NCBI RefSeq assembly: GCF_027244095.1
Contig: NC_069662.1
Location: 57,250,001 to 57,314,000 of the forward strand
DNA from: Hemicordylus capensis
Taxonomy: Eukaryota; Chordata; Lepidosauria; Squamata; Cordylidae
Reading direction: 5' to 3'
Length of the DNA stretch: 64,000 bases
Shown piece by piece: positions 35,796 through 49,200 of the stretch (its first letter is position 1; each line of letters begins with the position of its first letter). The position numbers and the translations under genes are program-made. Under the pieces are notes generated by a model. It worked only from the letters and a program-made list of their open reading frames with translations. It had not been told where the DNA came from and made no database searches.

Positions 35796-36289
35796 CACTA
35801 TCCAGTTAAAGGGATTAAAAAACAACAACAACAAAAACCCCCTCAAGTGTAAAGAAGCCTAAAGCAGGAATTGTGATCTTTAACGCTTGGAATGTCTGAT
35901 GCTGGTGGCTGAGCACGACCTAATAACTTTCAGAAAGCCATTTGCAGGAGCCATCCTGACGCTTGGGAATAGCTTGTCTCACTCTCTTGGTACAAGTGGT
36001 AGCTAGCTATAGAGATATGTAAATTCTTGGGACGGGAGGAAGATCCAAAACATATTTTAGGGGATGCGAGACTGTACCTGCATCTTGATATTGAATACGA
36101 AACTTGGAACCAGTTTCAGCCACTGTAGTTATAAATCACTGATTCCACCACCACCACCTCCTCGCTTCCTGAACGCTGTATCGCTTCGAGGACATAAATA
36201 GCTCAGAGAACCTTTCTTTAGAAAGCGCTTTCGACGGCAAACAATATGTCCCACTGGGTAAGATTTTACTAAAAGAAAAACTTGTATGA

Positions 36290-36361
36290 AGGGGGCACCC
36301 GGATTTGAACCGGGGACCTCTTGATCTGCAGTCAAATGCTCTACCACTGAGCCATACCCCC
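36290..36361 (-). tRNA. tRNA-Cys (GCA), inverted copy
   Basis: The minus strand reads GGGGGTATGGCTCAGTGGTA... and ends GGTTCAAATCCGGGTGCCCC. It has anticodon GCA, a perfect T-stem (CCCGG/CCGGG) and two differences from the plus-strand copy. The first downstream T runs are short (TTTTTCTTTT about 12 nt after the gene). Human also has tRNA-Cys genes between RPL23 and LASP1. Confidence 0.95.
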
Positions 36362-37819
36362 ACTGCTGCCGAAGCGCTTCATAGTAATGTAAAAATCTCG
36401 GTAACCGAGGCGCAGATTCTGTTGTTTACCTATTTGTGGGGCGGGGAGTTGGGGCGGTGTTAGCATTTCAGCAACTTCAAGGAACGATTAGGATTGGTTT
36501 ACAGATTCAGAGCATGCGTTGACATCGTTCTGTCAACCTTTTAATAACGAAAGTTGAGTGGTATATGGTGTATGGAGATGATATTTTAGGAATACACTCC
36601 TCAGCCCCAGATAATTTGGCCCTCATTCATATATTTTAGAACATTAGGAATCTCTTCCTGCAAGATGTGTATTTGAAGCCAAGAATGAAATACTGTAACT
36701 CTTTTATCATTTTTTCTTCCTCTAAAGAGGCTGCCAACAGTTTCTGCCACAAAAGCTGCAGTGGCGATAAAACGTATAATGCACAACTGAACTGAACAAA
36801 GCTCAGTGATTCACAGCATTTTGAATTCAGGGCCAGAGGATTCTAGTCCACATTAACCTCTGCTGTTAAACTTATTATTTTCTACCACCCACTTTGGTGA
36901 GGAACATTGACATGCTTTGTTGTGTACTGCTTTGTAATATCTGACCGGCTGTATGAAGGGTCTTTCAGCACAGGTGTGTTATGTGTGTGGGCCGCAGCAA
37001 ACGAACACATGTTTCTTACTTGGTGCACACAGGGCCCTAGCACCTTACTTCAGCTTTGAACTTCATTTTTGTGGCTGAGAAAAGCACAGACTTCCCACAG
37101 ATAGCACCTCTTTCCTTGTGACCGAATATGGTTGCACAAGTATCATGTTGGACTCTATTGGATAGTTGTTTTGATGTCACCAGCAACAGCCTACACAACT
37201 ATTTTGTGAACATCTTGTTTAAATGGATGATTCGGGGCAATCCTTTCATCAGGGGTGGTTCAAGACATTTTGCTGCCTGAGGCAAAAAACAATATGGCAC
37301 CCACCCTGACACCCTCTGCATGCTTTGACAGTGGCAGCAACAGGCAAGCACTCTCACACTATGCCACCCAACCAGGCAGTGGTGATGGAGTGATCTTAGT
37401 ATTAGCTCGAATTTGGAGGGGGGCAGGTAGAAGCAGTGTGCCCCAGCAAAGTGAGGAGGGGGAAATGAACAACATACCTCACCAGAGCGACAAAGGGCAG
37501 TGGCAGTGGGCGACGGAGTGGCAGCCATGGTGGCAGGGACTTGGAACCTTCTGCCCTCAGTGTCTTTCCCTGCACCTAGATCTGAGGCGACCGTCCCACC
37601 CTGACTCATGGAAGTGATGGGCCAGGGTGCAGCCATTGCCACCCCCACCCCCGCATGTAAGGTCACTAAGCTAAAATGCAGATGTGACAGTCAGCTGACT
37701 GCCTGCTTAGCTTGCTCTCTTCCTTGCAACAAATTAGCCATTAGTGTGTGAATTACCTCTGCTTCTCATAAAAAAGAAGGGAGAATGGTCCTTTGTTCTG
37801 TAAATGCAGGAGATAACGG

Positions 37820-38090
37820 ATTATTATTATTATTATTATTAATAATCAAATTTGTACACTGCCCCAAACTTTTGTCCCTGGGCAGTTAACAATAGCATAA
37901 CACAAGTTAAAACATATAGAAAAACTTAAAACAATTTAACAATTTAAAAATCACCCACAAATTAAAACCTTAAAACTCTAAACAGAGAATAACAGAGAAA
38001 GTTACATTTGGGGTTCTCAAAGATAGAATAGGTTAAAGAATGTTTGCCTACGTTTATCTAAATGCTTCAAAACTAGCAGAGATGGGAGGG
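37820..38090 (-). repeat. LINE 3'-end fragment with (ATT)n, inverted
   Basis: On the minus strand GGGACAAAAGTTTGGGGCAG leads into GTGTACAAATTTGATTATTAATAATAA. It resembles the tails at 10670 and 19980. Confidence 0.5.
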
Positions 38091-40821
38091 GGAGCTAGCG
38101 GAGGGGTGGGGTGACTGGAATTTTGCAAGTTTTTCTATATAAGCTTGCTTGGTGCTGATTTGCTGTGAGGTGCTTGCTTTGGGATCCTCAGCACCTTTGT
38201 TCTTCACAGCTCTTCAGGAGCAATCTGACCCTTCGCAAGAAGTATGAGAGAAGAATCTGGGGATTGTATCCCACATAATATCTGGAATATCCCCAGAAGC
38301 CACACGGGGTCATATGCTATGGCCAGCCAGCAGCTTAGCAGTGTCCATTTTCACAGTGCCAAGAAAGCAGCAAAAGCAGTTTTGTGGACTCTCCAGTGGT
38401 CTGCCATAGATGGCTGATGAGCTGTGTTTGGCTTGGTGGCTCATACGTTATGCAGGCCTGATTTGCTTCAAGATGGCATAAACCTTGCATGGCTCTTTTT
38501 GCAACAGTCACTACTATAATGAAGACAAATTGTATCAGTATAATGTAGATTTAGCCCACTCAGATATATGGAAAATATTCTTCTATAAGAAAGTTTCATA
38601 TATTTCTGAGTAAATGTGAAAAAATAGATTATTTGGAGGTCCTGTGACCATGTTTAGAGTTTTCCAGGATGTATCTGTAATGTTTAGACATTAGAGGTCA
38701 ACAAAACAAAATGGCCAGCACAAAATCCTGCCGTGAAATATTACTGCAATATCTTATGTTTAAAAAATGTAATACATAACAATAAACACTTATTTCCACA
38801 TCGTCTGAGGTTGCTCAGACTTACTATTTGGTATTTATCAGATGTAGGTATTACCTTGTATATTTTAATTAGTGATAAATTAAAAATAGCGGTGGTGGGG
38901 AGGCCTATAGATCCCAGATGTTACATAAAAATACATTTGCCAACTGCAGTCATGTAAGGGAAAATATTGTCCAAATCAGCAACATAGAAGGGATGATTAA
39001 ATGAAGATACTACCAATAATAATCCCACAGCAGTACAAACCAGTGCTTCTGATCTGGCTTCCTTTATCTGCAACAGAGTGATGCAGGAATAAACACACCT
39101 CAGTGATAGGCTAAACACACCTCAGTCAAACTAACAGAAGAGTTAACTCTGAGGTGACAAGTACTGGTTACATGTTTATTGTCCAAGCATCACCCTATGA
39201 ACTTGACACACCAAGTACAGTAGTCCAGAGATGTAGTAACAACACTTGTTCATTGTTAAGTTGCATTTCCAGTTGATGAAGCTTTCATGCAGTTGAAGTG
39301 GGCAAAGGAAGAATACCAAGATTTCCTGATAGTCATGCTTAGTGGACAGCACTTTTCTTTGAACATTTTGAAAGTGATCGGGAAAATACATCCAGTCCCC
39401 ATTGTCCATGGTAGTATAGCAGCAGCAGCTTCCAGCTAGCAACTGGGCTGCCTAGAAACTGTAGCTTTATGTAGCTGACTGCCCCACTCTTCCTGGTATG
39501 CTAAAGGAGCCCTAATCTTGATTGCACGAGGTCAAGGTTCCTCCTCCTGAGTAGGGCTCAAGGATGGGATGGGATGGATCATGCTTCCCAGCAAGCACTG
39601 CATTGTTGGCTTTGTGTCTTGATTCAGGCCTGCTATTGTAGGGATGGTTTTTATCACTAGCAGTGATGCCATCTCTTACTTGGCTGGGCATAACAAGAAA
39701 AGAGGCTAGAAAGTTTTCTAACAACATAATAATCTCCTTAACTACCTAGCTGAGATGACATGGCTAATCAAACTGTCAAAGATGAAGATTTGTTCATCTG
39801 CAAAGTCTATAATATGCCAAGTACAGGCAGCGAACAAGACATAGTCAATCATGTTTGGCAAATTCTGTGTATGCATCAGAGACCCTTCCGCCCACAAGTG
39901 ATGTCTTGTCTTTCCACATCAAATGCTCACAATGCCAGGCAGCAGTGTGCCAACAAGTGCATTGCAATACCCAAAGCTGTCCTCTCATACACACACACAC
40001 AGGTTGGAGAGCAGAACAGAGACCACACATAGGTCCCATCCTTATGCTGTTGAATATTGAAATTTGACTACTGATTCAAGCTCCACAAACATACTGGTAA
40101 TAGGTTGACTTTTATTAGAGAATGTTTAACAAATGGTTTACAAAAGCAACAGTGAATAGAATTTCCCAATAAAACACGGCTGCGTACTAACGAATGTGTG
40201 GTTGCAATGGTAGAGAGATTATAGCACTGTACGCAAGTTCCTACGGGTTTGGGTAGAGTCCAGTTAAAAGAGTTCAGTGAGAGGAATGTCCAAAAGGTCC
40301 AAGGGAGGGACAGATCCCAGCCTCACCTTGTGTGTGGCCGGCAGGGCCGTGCCAGTCTTCTTCTGCCAATTGCAGCCTCTGGGCGTGGGTCCTTGACGGC
40401 AGAGGGTCTTCTCCAGGTCCAGGGGGTCCTCCAGGGGTGTTGTCAGCAGGGGTTCCTGGCATGGTCAGCCACTGTGCTGGCATGATTTGTTTAGCATGCA
40501 GATATGTTATAGATCACGTTCCCGAGGCGGGAGGTTACATACATACGTACATACATACATGCAGGTCAAGACAGCCATAAGAAAATAAGTGTCCATCTGA
40601 GTTAGTCGCAAGCTGCTCTGTTTATTAAACAGAGTTATATACAGCTCCATGGAAGAGCTCTATATACAGGCCTGTGGCAGGGTTTATTCTAGTCCAGGGG
40701 GAGGGAAGTTAGATTAGCCTGTATATAAGGGAGTGGTGCACAGTTAATTAAATATGCCTGAGTGCACCAAATACTACCTCTTCTGTCAAATTCATGCATG
40801 TAACTGATAACTTGCATCAGG

Positions 40822-41105
40822 AGAGATGGTCTTGTGGTAGCATGCATGAATTGTTCCCTTTGCTAAGCAGGGTCTGCCTTAGTTTGCATTTGAATGGGAG
40901 ACTACATGTGTGAGCACTGTAAGGTATTTCCCTTTGGGGATGGGGCTGCTCTGAAAAGACAGAAGGTTCGAAGTTCCCTCCCTGGCATCACCAAGACAGG
41001 GCTGAGAGAGACTCTTGTCTGTTACTGCTGCCAGTCTGTGTAGGCAATACTGAGCTAGATAGACCAATGGTCTGACTCAATATATGGCAGCTTCCACTAT
41101 GTTCC
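40822..41105 (+). repeat. 5S rRNA-headed SINE, copy 2
   Basis: The head contains GCTAAGCAGGGTCTGCCTTA and GAATGGGAGACTACATG, close to 5S rRNA box C and beyond. The tail has CCAGTCTGTGTAGGCAATAC, TGAGCTAGATAGACCAATGG and TATGGCAGCTTCCACTATG. It is clearer than the copy at 24470. Confidence 0.8.
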
Positions 41106-41240
41106 TAACTTGCAACTATACCACAAAATGCATGCATGTGCACTGGAAGTGTATAGAGTCTCATCTTCAGTAATACAGAAGCCTGGAGCTGCAGAATCAT
41201 TAGTGACAGTTGCAATAATCACGACAGAATTGTGCTTTTT

Positions 41241-41515
41241 GCTGTTGCTTGAAAACCAGCCGTTTTCTTGCCTGCCCGCCCATTGTCGTCATTTTCTTCC
41301 TCCACCTGCCCACCCACTGCCATTGTTTTCTCCACCCCCCATCTTTCCTGCTTCGCCTGCAAGCCTGTTCACTGGCGCCGGGCACTTTCTTCTCCCCCTG
41401 CTGGCAGTTCGCTCGTAAACTCTTGCAAGAGCTGCCACACATGGGATTAGCAATGGGTACGCCTTAGAGAAATATAGATGGATGGATGGATAGATAGATA
41501 GATATAGATAGATAG
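41241..41515 (+). repeat. Repeat 3' end plus GATG/GATA microsatellite
   Basis: C-rich text followed by GCAAGAGCTGCCACACATGG, GATTAGCAATGGGTACGCC and TTAGAGAAATATAG, then GATG and GATA tetranucleotides. The same end occurs at 49340-49390 after the minisatellite, so this is a dispersed element. Confidence 0.65.
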
Positions 41516-43230
41516 GTAGACAGATGCTCAAGCAAGTTAGATTTTATCAGATCATCAGTAGTATATTTGTTGTCAGAATGCGTTGGTAGAATTCTATACA
41601 TTGTTACACACACATACACATTATTATTAGCAAACACAGACTGTAATATAGATACTGTTAATTATGGCTAATGTCTTGAGCATTGAATATTATACTCGTT
41701 CAATAAACACTCAGAAGATAAAGTTTAGGTGATGGAACTCTGTCTTTATTTCAAGACCACAACTTCAACTGGGAGGGAGAGAATGGAGCGCCAATATGTG
41801 AAAATCTCTGCACAGCTCAAGCTAGGAAATATAGCTTTGGGAACAGGTTTGTGAGAAACAAGCATTCAGACAGAGGCTCAACTCGCTGAGATATAGGAAG
41901 ATCTCTCTTAAAAAGGAGGAATATACTTATGTTACATTCATGTTAGTAATAAAGAAATGAGGGCTTTATTTGAGCCAGAGATCATAAGGACTTAATCCCA
42001 GAATCTGTTTCCAGTTCCAGGACTCAAAACAAAAAGGGGAAGGAACAATTAAGACAAAACTGTGTTTGACCATGTGCAGAGTGCCACTAAATAGCCACCA
42101 TCAGCCCACACACATATACAGAATTTAATGTGAAGTGACTTCCATACTAGATGGTGTGACAGAGTACCACTGAACTTGTTCACCTCTTATTTTAGAATCC
42201 AGCATAGTGGATGCGGGGCAGGTCATCCAATATTTCTATTATCTTATTTTTTTTAAAGAGAGCAGAGTGGAAGTAGCAATTAAACATCAACACAGGTTAA
42301 ATACATACATGAACCTGATGACAGAAAAAATATGTGAAGGGTTGTCCAGTCTGATTATTATTATTATTTTTAAACAGAAGTTGTGTAAAAGGAAGTCCCA
42401 AAATGAAAAATAAAATGGTGACAGTGACAGGTGTTTTGCACATGTGCGAGAATCTTTTGCAACTGGGAAAAAAACAGTTTGGAGTGAGTAGGATTGGACA
42501 AGAAGCTGCTTTTTTAAACAAGGAGACACTTGAACAACCTCATCCTAGAATATGTATTGTACACTACAAGAAGAAATTTACAAGAACAGACCATCAAGTT
42601 GCTGGCTCTCTACAATGTCCAGATTACGCTTCAGGCAGGTCAACATATATAAATAAATAATGCACCAGGAACTGCACAGTTATTTTGGCATACCCAAAGG
42701 ATGCTGTTTCGAGAATAGCAGCCCATCATGGCCAGTCAGTTTTAAAGCCGAGGGGACTTCCAAATGCACTTTGTGATAATGGTATGAAGGATTTGCTGCT
42801 CAAACTAAAATTAATAATAATAATAATCCCACGAGGCATGAACCCAAGTGTCAGCTCTATACTGATAGCTCTATACTGTATATTGTTTTCAGCATTCAAG
42901 ACAAACCTTTGTCTGGACTGATTATTCATAAAACAGTTGCCATAACTAGATTATTCCTCTCACTGCAAAAAAACAGCCCCAACGACACTGTCCCCACCCC
43001 ACTCAGAGTTTTAGCTGTCTCAGTGTCACCATCCCACATTCAGGAGAGTTATTTGAGGAAAGCAGCAGCAGAGTGGAGATTCGGTTCTGTAGCTCTGGGA
43101 TGCTAGCTATTCAGCACTACTATACTTCACGGAAGTTCTGCAGTTCTGACAGAAACGCTGGATGAAGATAGGAAAGAAGTGATGGAGAGCAGTTGGTTAG
43201 GTAAGCTCCAGAGACCACAGCTTCCTTCTT

Positions 43231-46200
43231 TCAGATTGCAGACTGCTCCTGTAAGAAGCCCTCAGTGCTTGGTGCAATGCGCTCGGGTTCAGAGGCAAGG
43301 GCGGCCTCACGCAGCACGGCCATGTGCTCCTCTGCAGCGGACAACGATTGGTCAATCCAGTCCATGCGGCTGGGCGAGTGGCAGGCGTTCCGAGTAATCA
43401 AGACCAAATGGCTCACAGAAAGCAGCAATGCGGTTGTCCTGTGAAGGAATGCTCAGCCTGGTCAGAATGGGAGTCAACCGGGGCCCCTCTTCCCCCATCG
43501 CATAGCCCATCCTCTTCCCACATTAAGATCTCAGCGGACAAGTTGGCTTATTAGACCACATTAGCATAAATTACAGTGCTGCATTAACGGCCATGCTAAT
43601 ACAGAGCAGGGCTGTACTTAAACAGGAGGCTTCCTCTAGAACTTGCCACAACTTACAGCCCTCCCACTGCTGTAGGAGCGTGTTTAGAAGAGAAACATTG
43701 CCCATGCAGTAATGAGGAGGAACTTTATATGTGAACATGAGAAGAAGACCTCACAGAATGGTTAGAGCAAAGAGGGCCTATGCCATGCGTATATACGCTT
43801 CTTATGAGGAAAAGTAGCCGGGTTACTGCTAAATGGCCCTTAATTTAGCAGTAACCCGGCTAGTTTTATACATGAAGTTAAAGGCAGCAGTCAGGCTTAA
43901 GTTTACTTGCAACAGCCACACAAGGCTGCAGTTCCGAATGGGACACAGTGCAGAGGAAGGACAGTCTTTGGGCAAGCCGCCTCCCCGCAAGTAGTCTACT
44001 TACCTGGCATCCAAAAGCTTGGGGTCCAGTGGTGGGTACATGGAACGGACCACATCATCCACCCTGGGAGGAAAAAACACAGGAGGCTTTGAGCTCCTTA
44101 TTGTTGCTTCTTGTTCATTGTTTGCTGAATTGTCTTTTTTAGTGATGTATTTATTATGTTAATACATTATTCTTGCTTTTTTAATTGCTGCTGTAGACCT
44201 CTTTGAGTGTCTGAGACAGAAATATGGTACACAGATTAAACGTGACTTGACTAGACTGTGCTTTCTGATGCAAGTGTTGTATGAATATGGGATGAAGGAC
44301 ACAATCCTGTACTTTAAGATTTTGGCTTGAGTGGCATAGGATCTGGTGTAAGCCCCCTTCCACCAGCAGAATTTGAGATGCACCAGCATAGTGAAGGCAT
44401 AACTGCGCCACTATACCAGCGGAATGCTATACTAGCACATTTGCACTGCTGGGGTAACTCCAACTGGCAGAGGCCCCAAGTGGGGCAGGGACAGAAGCAT
44501 GTCATGGATAGGATGGGGAGAAGACAACATGCCAAATCATATTCCTGCTGCTCCAGATTCTGAACCTGCCCCTGATAACAGGGTACCATTATGCCAACTC
44601 TAGAAGTGGCATTAGTCAAAAAGCCCCCATTGAACATTTGGAAAGCAAAAGGTCACTGACCTCTGCATTTCCTGCTTCATTCACCCTATCATGATGGAGT
44701 ACAAGATTCCAGCTACTTCTGCCAGCACACTTAACCCAGCACATAAAGCCATGACAGGAGAGCATGACTCTGGTCTCATATGGTACACAGTTAGAGCAAA
44801 TAAGGGTGAACCCTGGAGATGGGCATTATGGAGAGAAAGGGCGCTTTGCACAAACAGCTTGCTGACCTTAGAACATACATGGGAAAGAGTACTTTACTAA
44901 CATTTGTCTTCTCAGAGCTCTTGGAGCGCAGTTCCCTGTAACAATGATTCCCAGATGTGTTGACTGCAGCATTGCCTTACAGTACTCTGCCTTGGGAGGA
45001 CTTCACACACAAATACCCAACCAGAACTCCAACTCCACCACCCCAACAGGGGATGCATGGATGATGCACCCTTGACAAGTAAGTGAAGTGTGTGTGTGTG
45101 TATAAATATAAATATTATACCTCTAAGTATCAATGCTGCAACTTGGGCAGTGGAGGGGGTAAATAAGATACCTAAAAGTATTCATGTTGCAAAATTATCT
45201 TATGTATCGCTGCCTCTGTCCTGTCATCTGTCTTGGCTAACCATTCCTTCCATCCCCAACAGCTAATAGCTGTATTGACCAAGCAGGAGACACAGGATAT
45301 CTATGCTCTTTGCTGGCGAATGCCAGGGCCAGCACTCCACTCCAACTATTGCTACTGCTGGTCAAGCACGCATCTTTTGTTTTTCAAGATTACAGCCTGG
45401 CCATAGGACACGGAGCTGTGCAAATGGTTACTGCACACAGAATTCCACTGCAGCTCCCCACAAGGAAAGGTACTGCACTCTCTCTTCCCCAAAAGGGGAC
45501 AGATACAGTCATTTGTTTTTCATGAAGTGGGTTGTATCCTAATTTAAGCAGCTCTCCTCTCTGAAATCCCTCTTGTCTGTCAGAACAGTTTAACCCACCC
45601 TTGCCTACCAGTTTGGCATCCGTTTGAGAACCCTCACCTGGGGCCGATGCGCTTGGCAACCACAATGATGTCACTCAGGCTTGCTGGAGACTTCATTTGG
45701 GCCCCTGAACCCATGGTCATGGCGACAAGCTTCTCTGTGAGAGTGTGGCAAATCTGTCCAAAGGAGAAAGGCAAATCAGTGCTGCTTGCTTGGGAGCTCA
45801 GTAGCGGCTTGACCGTGCTTCTCTTATGGACACTTCCCTGCCACCTCCCAGGAAACAAGTCCCTGCTTTAAGACACAGCATGTTCACATTGCAGTTTCAA
45901 AAGAAAAGAAAAGAAAAGAAAAGAGGAAAGGGAAAGGGAAAGGGAAAGGGAAAGGACTTACCTTCAGGATAGCAATGCAGTGGGAGACCAGGCCCCTGAA
46001 AGGAAAACAGAATTTTAAAAGGGCAGCAAATTAGGAAAACAATATACCATTTTAGCACACAATGAGTCAGGTGTCACGACCAGTGAGACCCGGTTTTGGA
46101 GTGTGTGCGGGGAGAGCGAGCTAAGCCTGCCTCCCAGCACACGAGCAGAGAGGGAGCCCTGGGTGGCCGGATTGGCCGCCTACACGACTGCTGGCTCCAT

Positions 46201-49200
46201 GATGGAGCCGGCGGGGGCTGGGGAGCTTGGGGGCTACGCGGCCCCCGGAAGCTCCAGTATCCCTGCGCAAGCGCGCAGGGCATACTGGGGAGACCACCAG
46301 AGCCGGGAGGCGGCTTTTTGCCTCCCCTCTGGGGGGTCTACTCATGAGTAACTGCGGCGCAGAGCCACACTGCGGCTACTCACGATCTTTAAAACCAGGT
46401 TTGCGGAGCGCTCGCTCCACAAACCTGGTTTTAGGGGAGGGGTACTTAGGCGGGTTACCCACCTAGGAACCACCGGGCTCGCAGCCGAGCCCGGTGGTTC
46501 ATACGATAGGGTGAAATCGGGCTAGCCTCCCCAAGTCTGATTTCGCCCCATCGTGTGCATAGCCTCAAAGTTGAATACAGTGTCATTTCTCCAATTGCGA
46601 GGTTTTAATGTGCAGTCATCACATTAAATGATAAAATCATCAGTCATCACATTAAATGATAAAAAGTTCTTGCATTCTCCTATTCCTATGACAGCTTCTG
46701 AGCTTTCAGTCTCTCTGCCAAAAGCACACAGCTCCTCCCATCCTCTTTCTAGCATCCCTATCAAACTTACCCCTTGAGCCCTCGGAATGTAAATGAACAG
46801 CAGCCCATCACACCAGCTTAGCCAATGGCTTGGGGCAAGATGTATGTACGTACAAAACGAAAGGAAACATCCATTTCTCATCCTATAAACATGTACTAAA
46901 AACAGGCTGTCATACATTTGTCCCTTTGATGTCCTCAACATGGCTCAAGGCATCCCTGCCACACACTGCACAAGCTACTGTACCTGGGCGCTTTCCAGAC
47001 TAGACCCTGCAATGGGGTCAGGACCCATCTCGGAAGTGTGCTTCCACACTTTCTGCGGCCTGACACGCAGTCCCTACGCGGACAGCAGGGTGCCGTTCAC
47101 ATTTCCAATGCCTTGTTTTGAATTTAATCACTATGAAATGGAGCCACGATGTTGTACATTCGGCATGGAAAAGTTGCTGTTTTGTTGGATTGTTAGTTGT
47201 TGCGAGACTGCTCCCCCTGCTGTTTCCGTTCTGAATGCGACTTGCCTGAATGGAGGCATTTTGCTGCTAATGAGCAGCTAGTCTGGAAAGCGCCCAGCTG
47301 AGGAACTAGGAACCATTACTTCTAGTAGAGCCAGGAGATGATTTTCCCATGGCATTCTTCAACGTCAGCCTCTCCCAATTATATTCAAATTAGCAGTGCA
47401 GAGTGCTTTCCAGACTAGCTGCTCATTAGCACAAAATGCCTCTGTTCGGGCAAGTTGCATTTGGAATGGAAACAGCAGGGCGAGCAGTCTCGCAGCAACT
47501 AACAACCCGACAAAACAGCAACTTTTCCATGCCAGATGTACGATGTTGTAGCTCCATTTCGCAGTGATTAAATGAAAAACAAGGCATTGGAAATGTGAAC
47601 GGCACCCTGCTGTCCGCATAAGGACTGCGGTGTCAGGATGCAGGAAGTGCGGAAGCACACTTCCGAAATGCGTCCTGACCCTGTTGCAGGGTCTAGTCTG
47701 GAAAGCACCCAGGTGATTAAGAGTATAGAAAATATGGAGTTTGCAGTTGCTGCATTTGCAGCTAAGGAGGCAAGGGTATGGAATAGACTGCAGAGAGATA
47801 TATTGATATTAGAAGGATAGCCAGAGAAGCAGCTGTTATGGAAAACAAGAAGATTTTGAGGAGCAAACAAGGACATGTGATAAGGGAGCTTAAATGATGG
47901 GACGTTGGGAGCTGCAAGTAGGTCCCCAGGCCTGAAGTGGGGTGATTAAGGGTAACAGTAAAGAGATCTGGCATACAAGGTGTGATCAGGTGGCACACCC
48001 AAGCTGGATCACAAGAGCCGTTTTTAGACATCACCCACTCTTCCTACTACTGACTCCCTCCCCCATCAAAAACAGTGATTTTTGTGGGGTAAAAAGTTAT
48101 GGGTGTTATCCTTGGGCATTACCTGAGTGGGGAGTCTGACCCTGAAGCTCATTTGACTGAGTTCTTAAAAGAATGATTGTATGCATATTGTATGATTGTA
48201 TGCATAATGACTGGACCGTATATCTGGGGCCAGTTTACTAGTAATGCATGTTAGTGTCAGCGCTATCACTTCTCCCATTGTTATCAGCAGGAAGATAAGC
48301 AAACTCTGAGAGGCATCACTGTGCAACTTACGAAGCATCTTCAATCCAGTCTTCATTCTCTAGGATGGCTTCAATATGTGGGTTTGTTATCACCACATCA
48401 TCCAACTCCAGCTCTGATGGTTCCGACTGTGTCTCCATGGTGCCAATCAAGTCAACAATAGGCCTGGTGGGGGAAGTACAAAGGGATTTGGCATATAGAG
48501 GGGAGGGCTGCAAACAAGCTTGGTAAGGTTCAGTTACCAAAATCAGAAATGAGAGTTGCCAGGTGACAATACAGTACAATAACACGAAAATAAATGGCCA
48601 AGCATCTATAACAGTTTGATCTGCAGAAATCAGCTTGTGAAGTGTGTTCAGGACAATAGAAATAATAAGCATTGCCATTTGCTAATAATCTGCAGTTCAT
48701 GCTTCTGTGTTAAGGCCATTGTGGCTGGATATTAGGGGATCTGTAGTCCAACAACATCCCTGAGAACCTTTGAGAATCCCTTTGAGAACCTAGTGGTTGT
48801 CAAACCTAAGTTTGAGAACTGCTATTAAGCTTTAATATGGAAATTACTTTACAACTATCTGGGCCAGGCAGAGAGCATCTGCACCTCTAGTTTGTCACCT
48901 GTTGCCGCAGCCCCCCCTGCTGTCGCCGTTTTATTGCCTGTCTGCCCGTTGCCGCCTCCTTCTTCCCCCCACCTCCCCATTGCCGCCTCCTTCTTCCCCC
49001 CACCTGCCTGTTGCCACCTCCTTCTTCCCCCCCACCTGCCCGTTGCTGCCTCCTTCTCCCCCCCACCTGCCCGTTGCTGCCTCCTTCTCCCCCCCACCTG
49101 CCCATTGCTGCCTCCTTCTTCCCCCCACCTGCCCGTTGCCGCCTCCTTCTTCCACCTGACATCTGCCCGTCCTTGTTGCCCATCTTTCCCCTCCGCCTTC

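Larger units (their letters stand above)
36362..43230. other. Intergenic stretch tRNA-Cys to TMEM98
   Basis: No coding exon was recognised. It holds an inverted LINE tail with (ATT)n at 37820-38090, ACAT repeats near 40545, a 5S-headed SINE (40822-41105), a repeat 3' end with GATG/GATA microsatellite (41241-41515) and the probable TMEM98 3' UTR at the right end. A TATATAAGC at about 38137 has no supporting exon. AATAAA (minus) at about 41745 and 41963 are candidate TMEM98 polyadenylation signals, which would give a long 3' UTR. Confidence 0.5.

Noticed and set aside
38130-38260. TATATAAGC followed by an exon-like stretch, considered as a LASP1 or other promoter
   Set aside because: No LASP1 LIM-domain sequence (MNPNCARCGK-like) or other coding exon is visible downstream.
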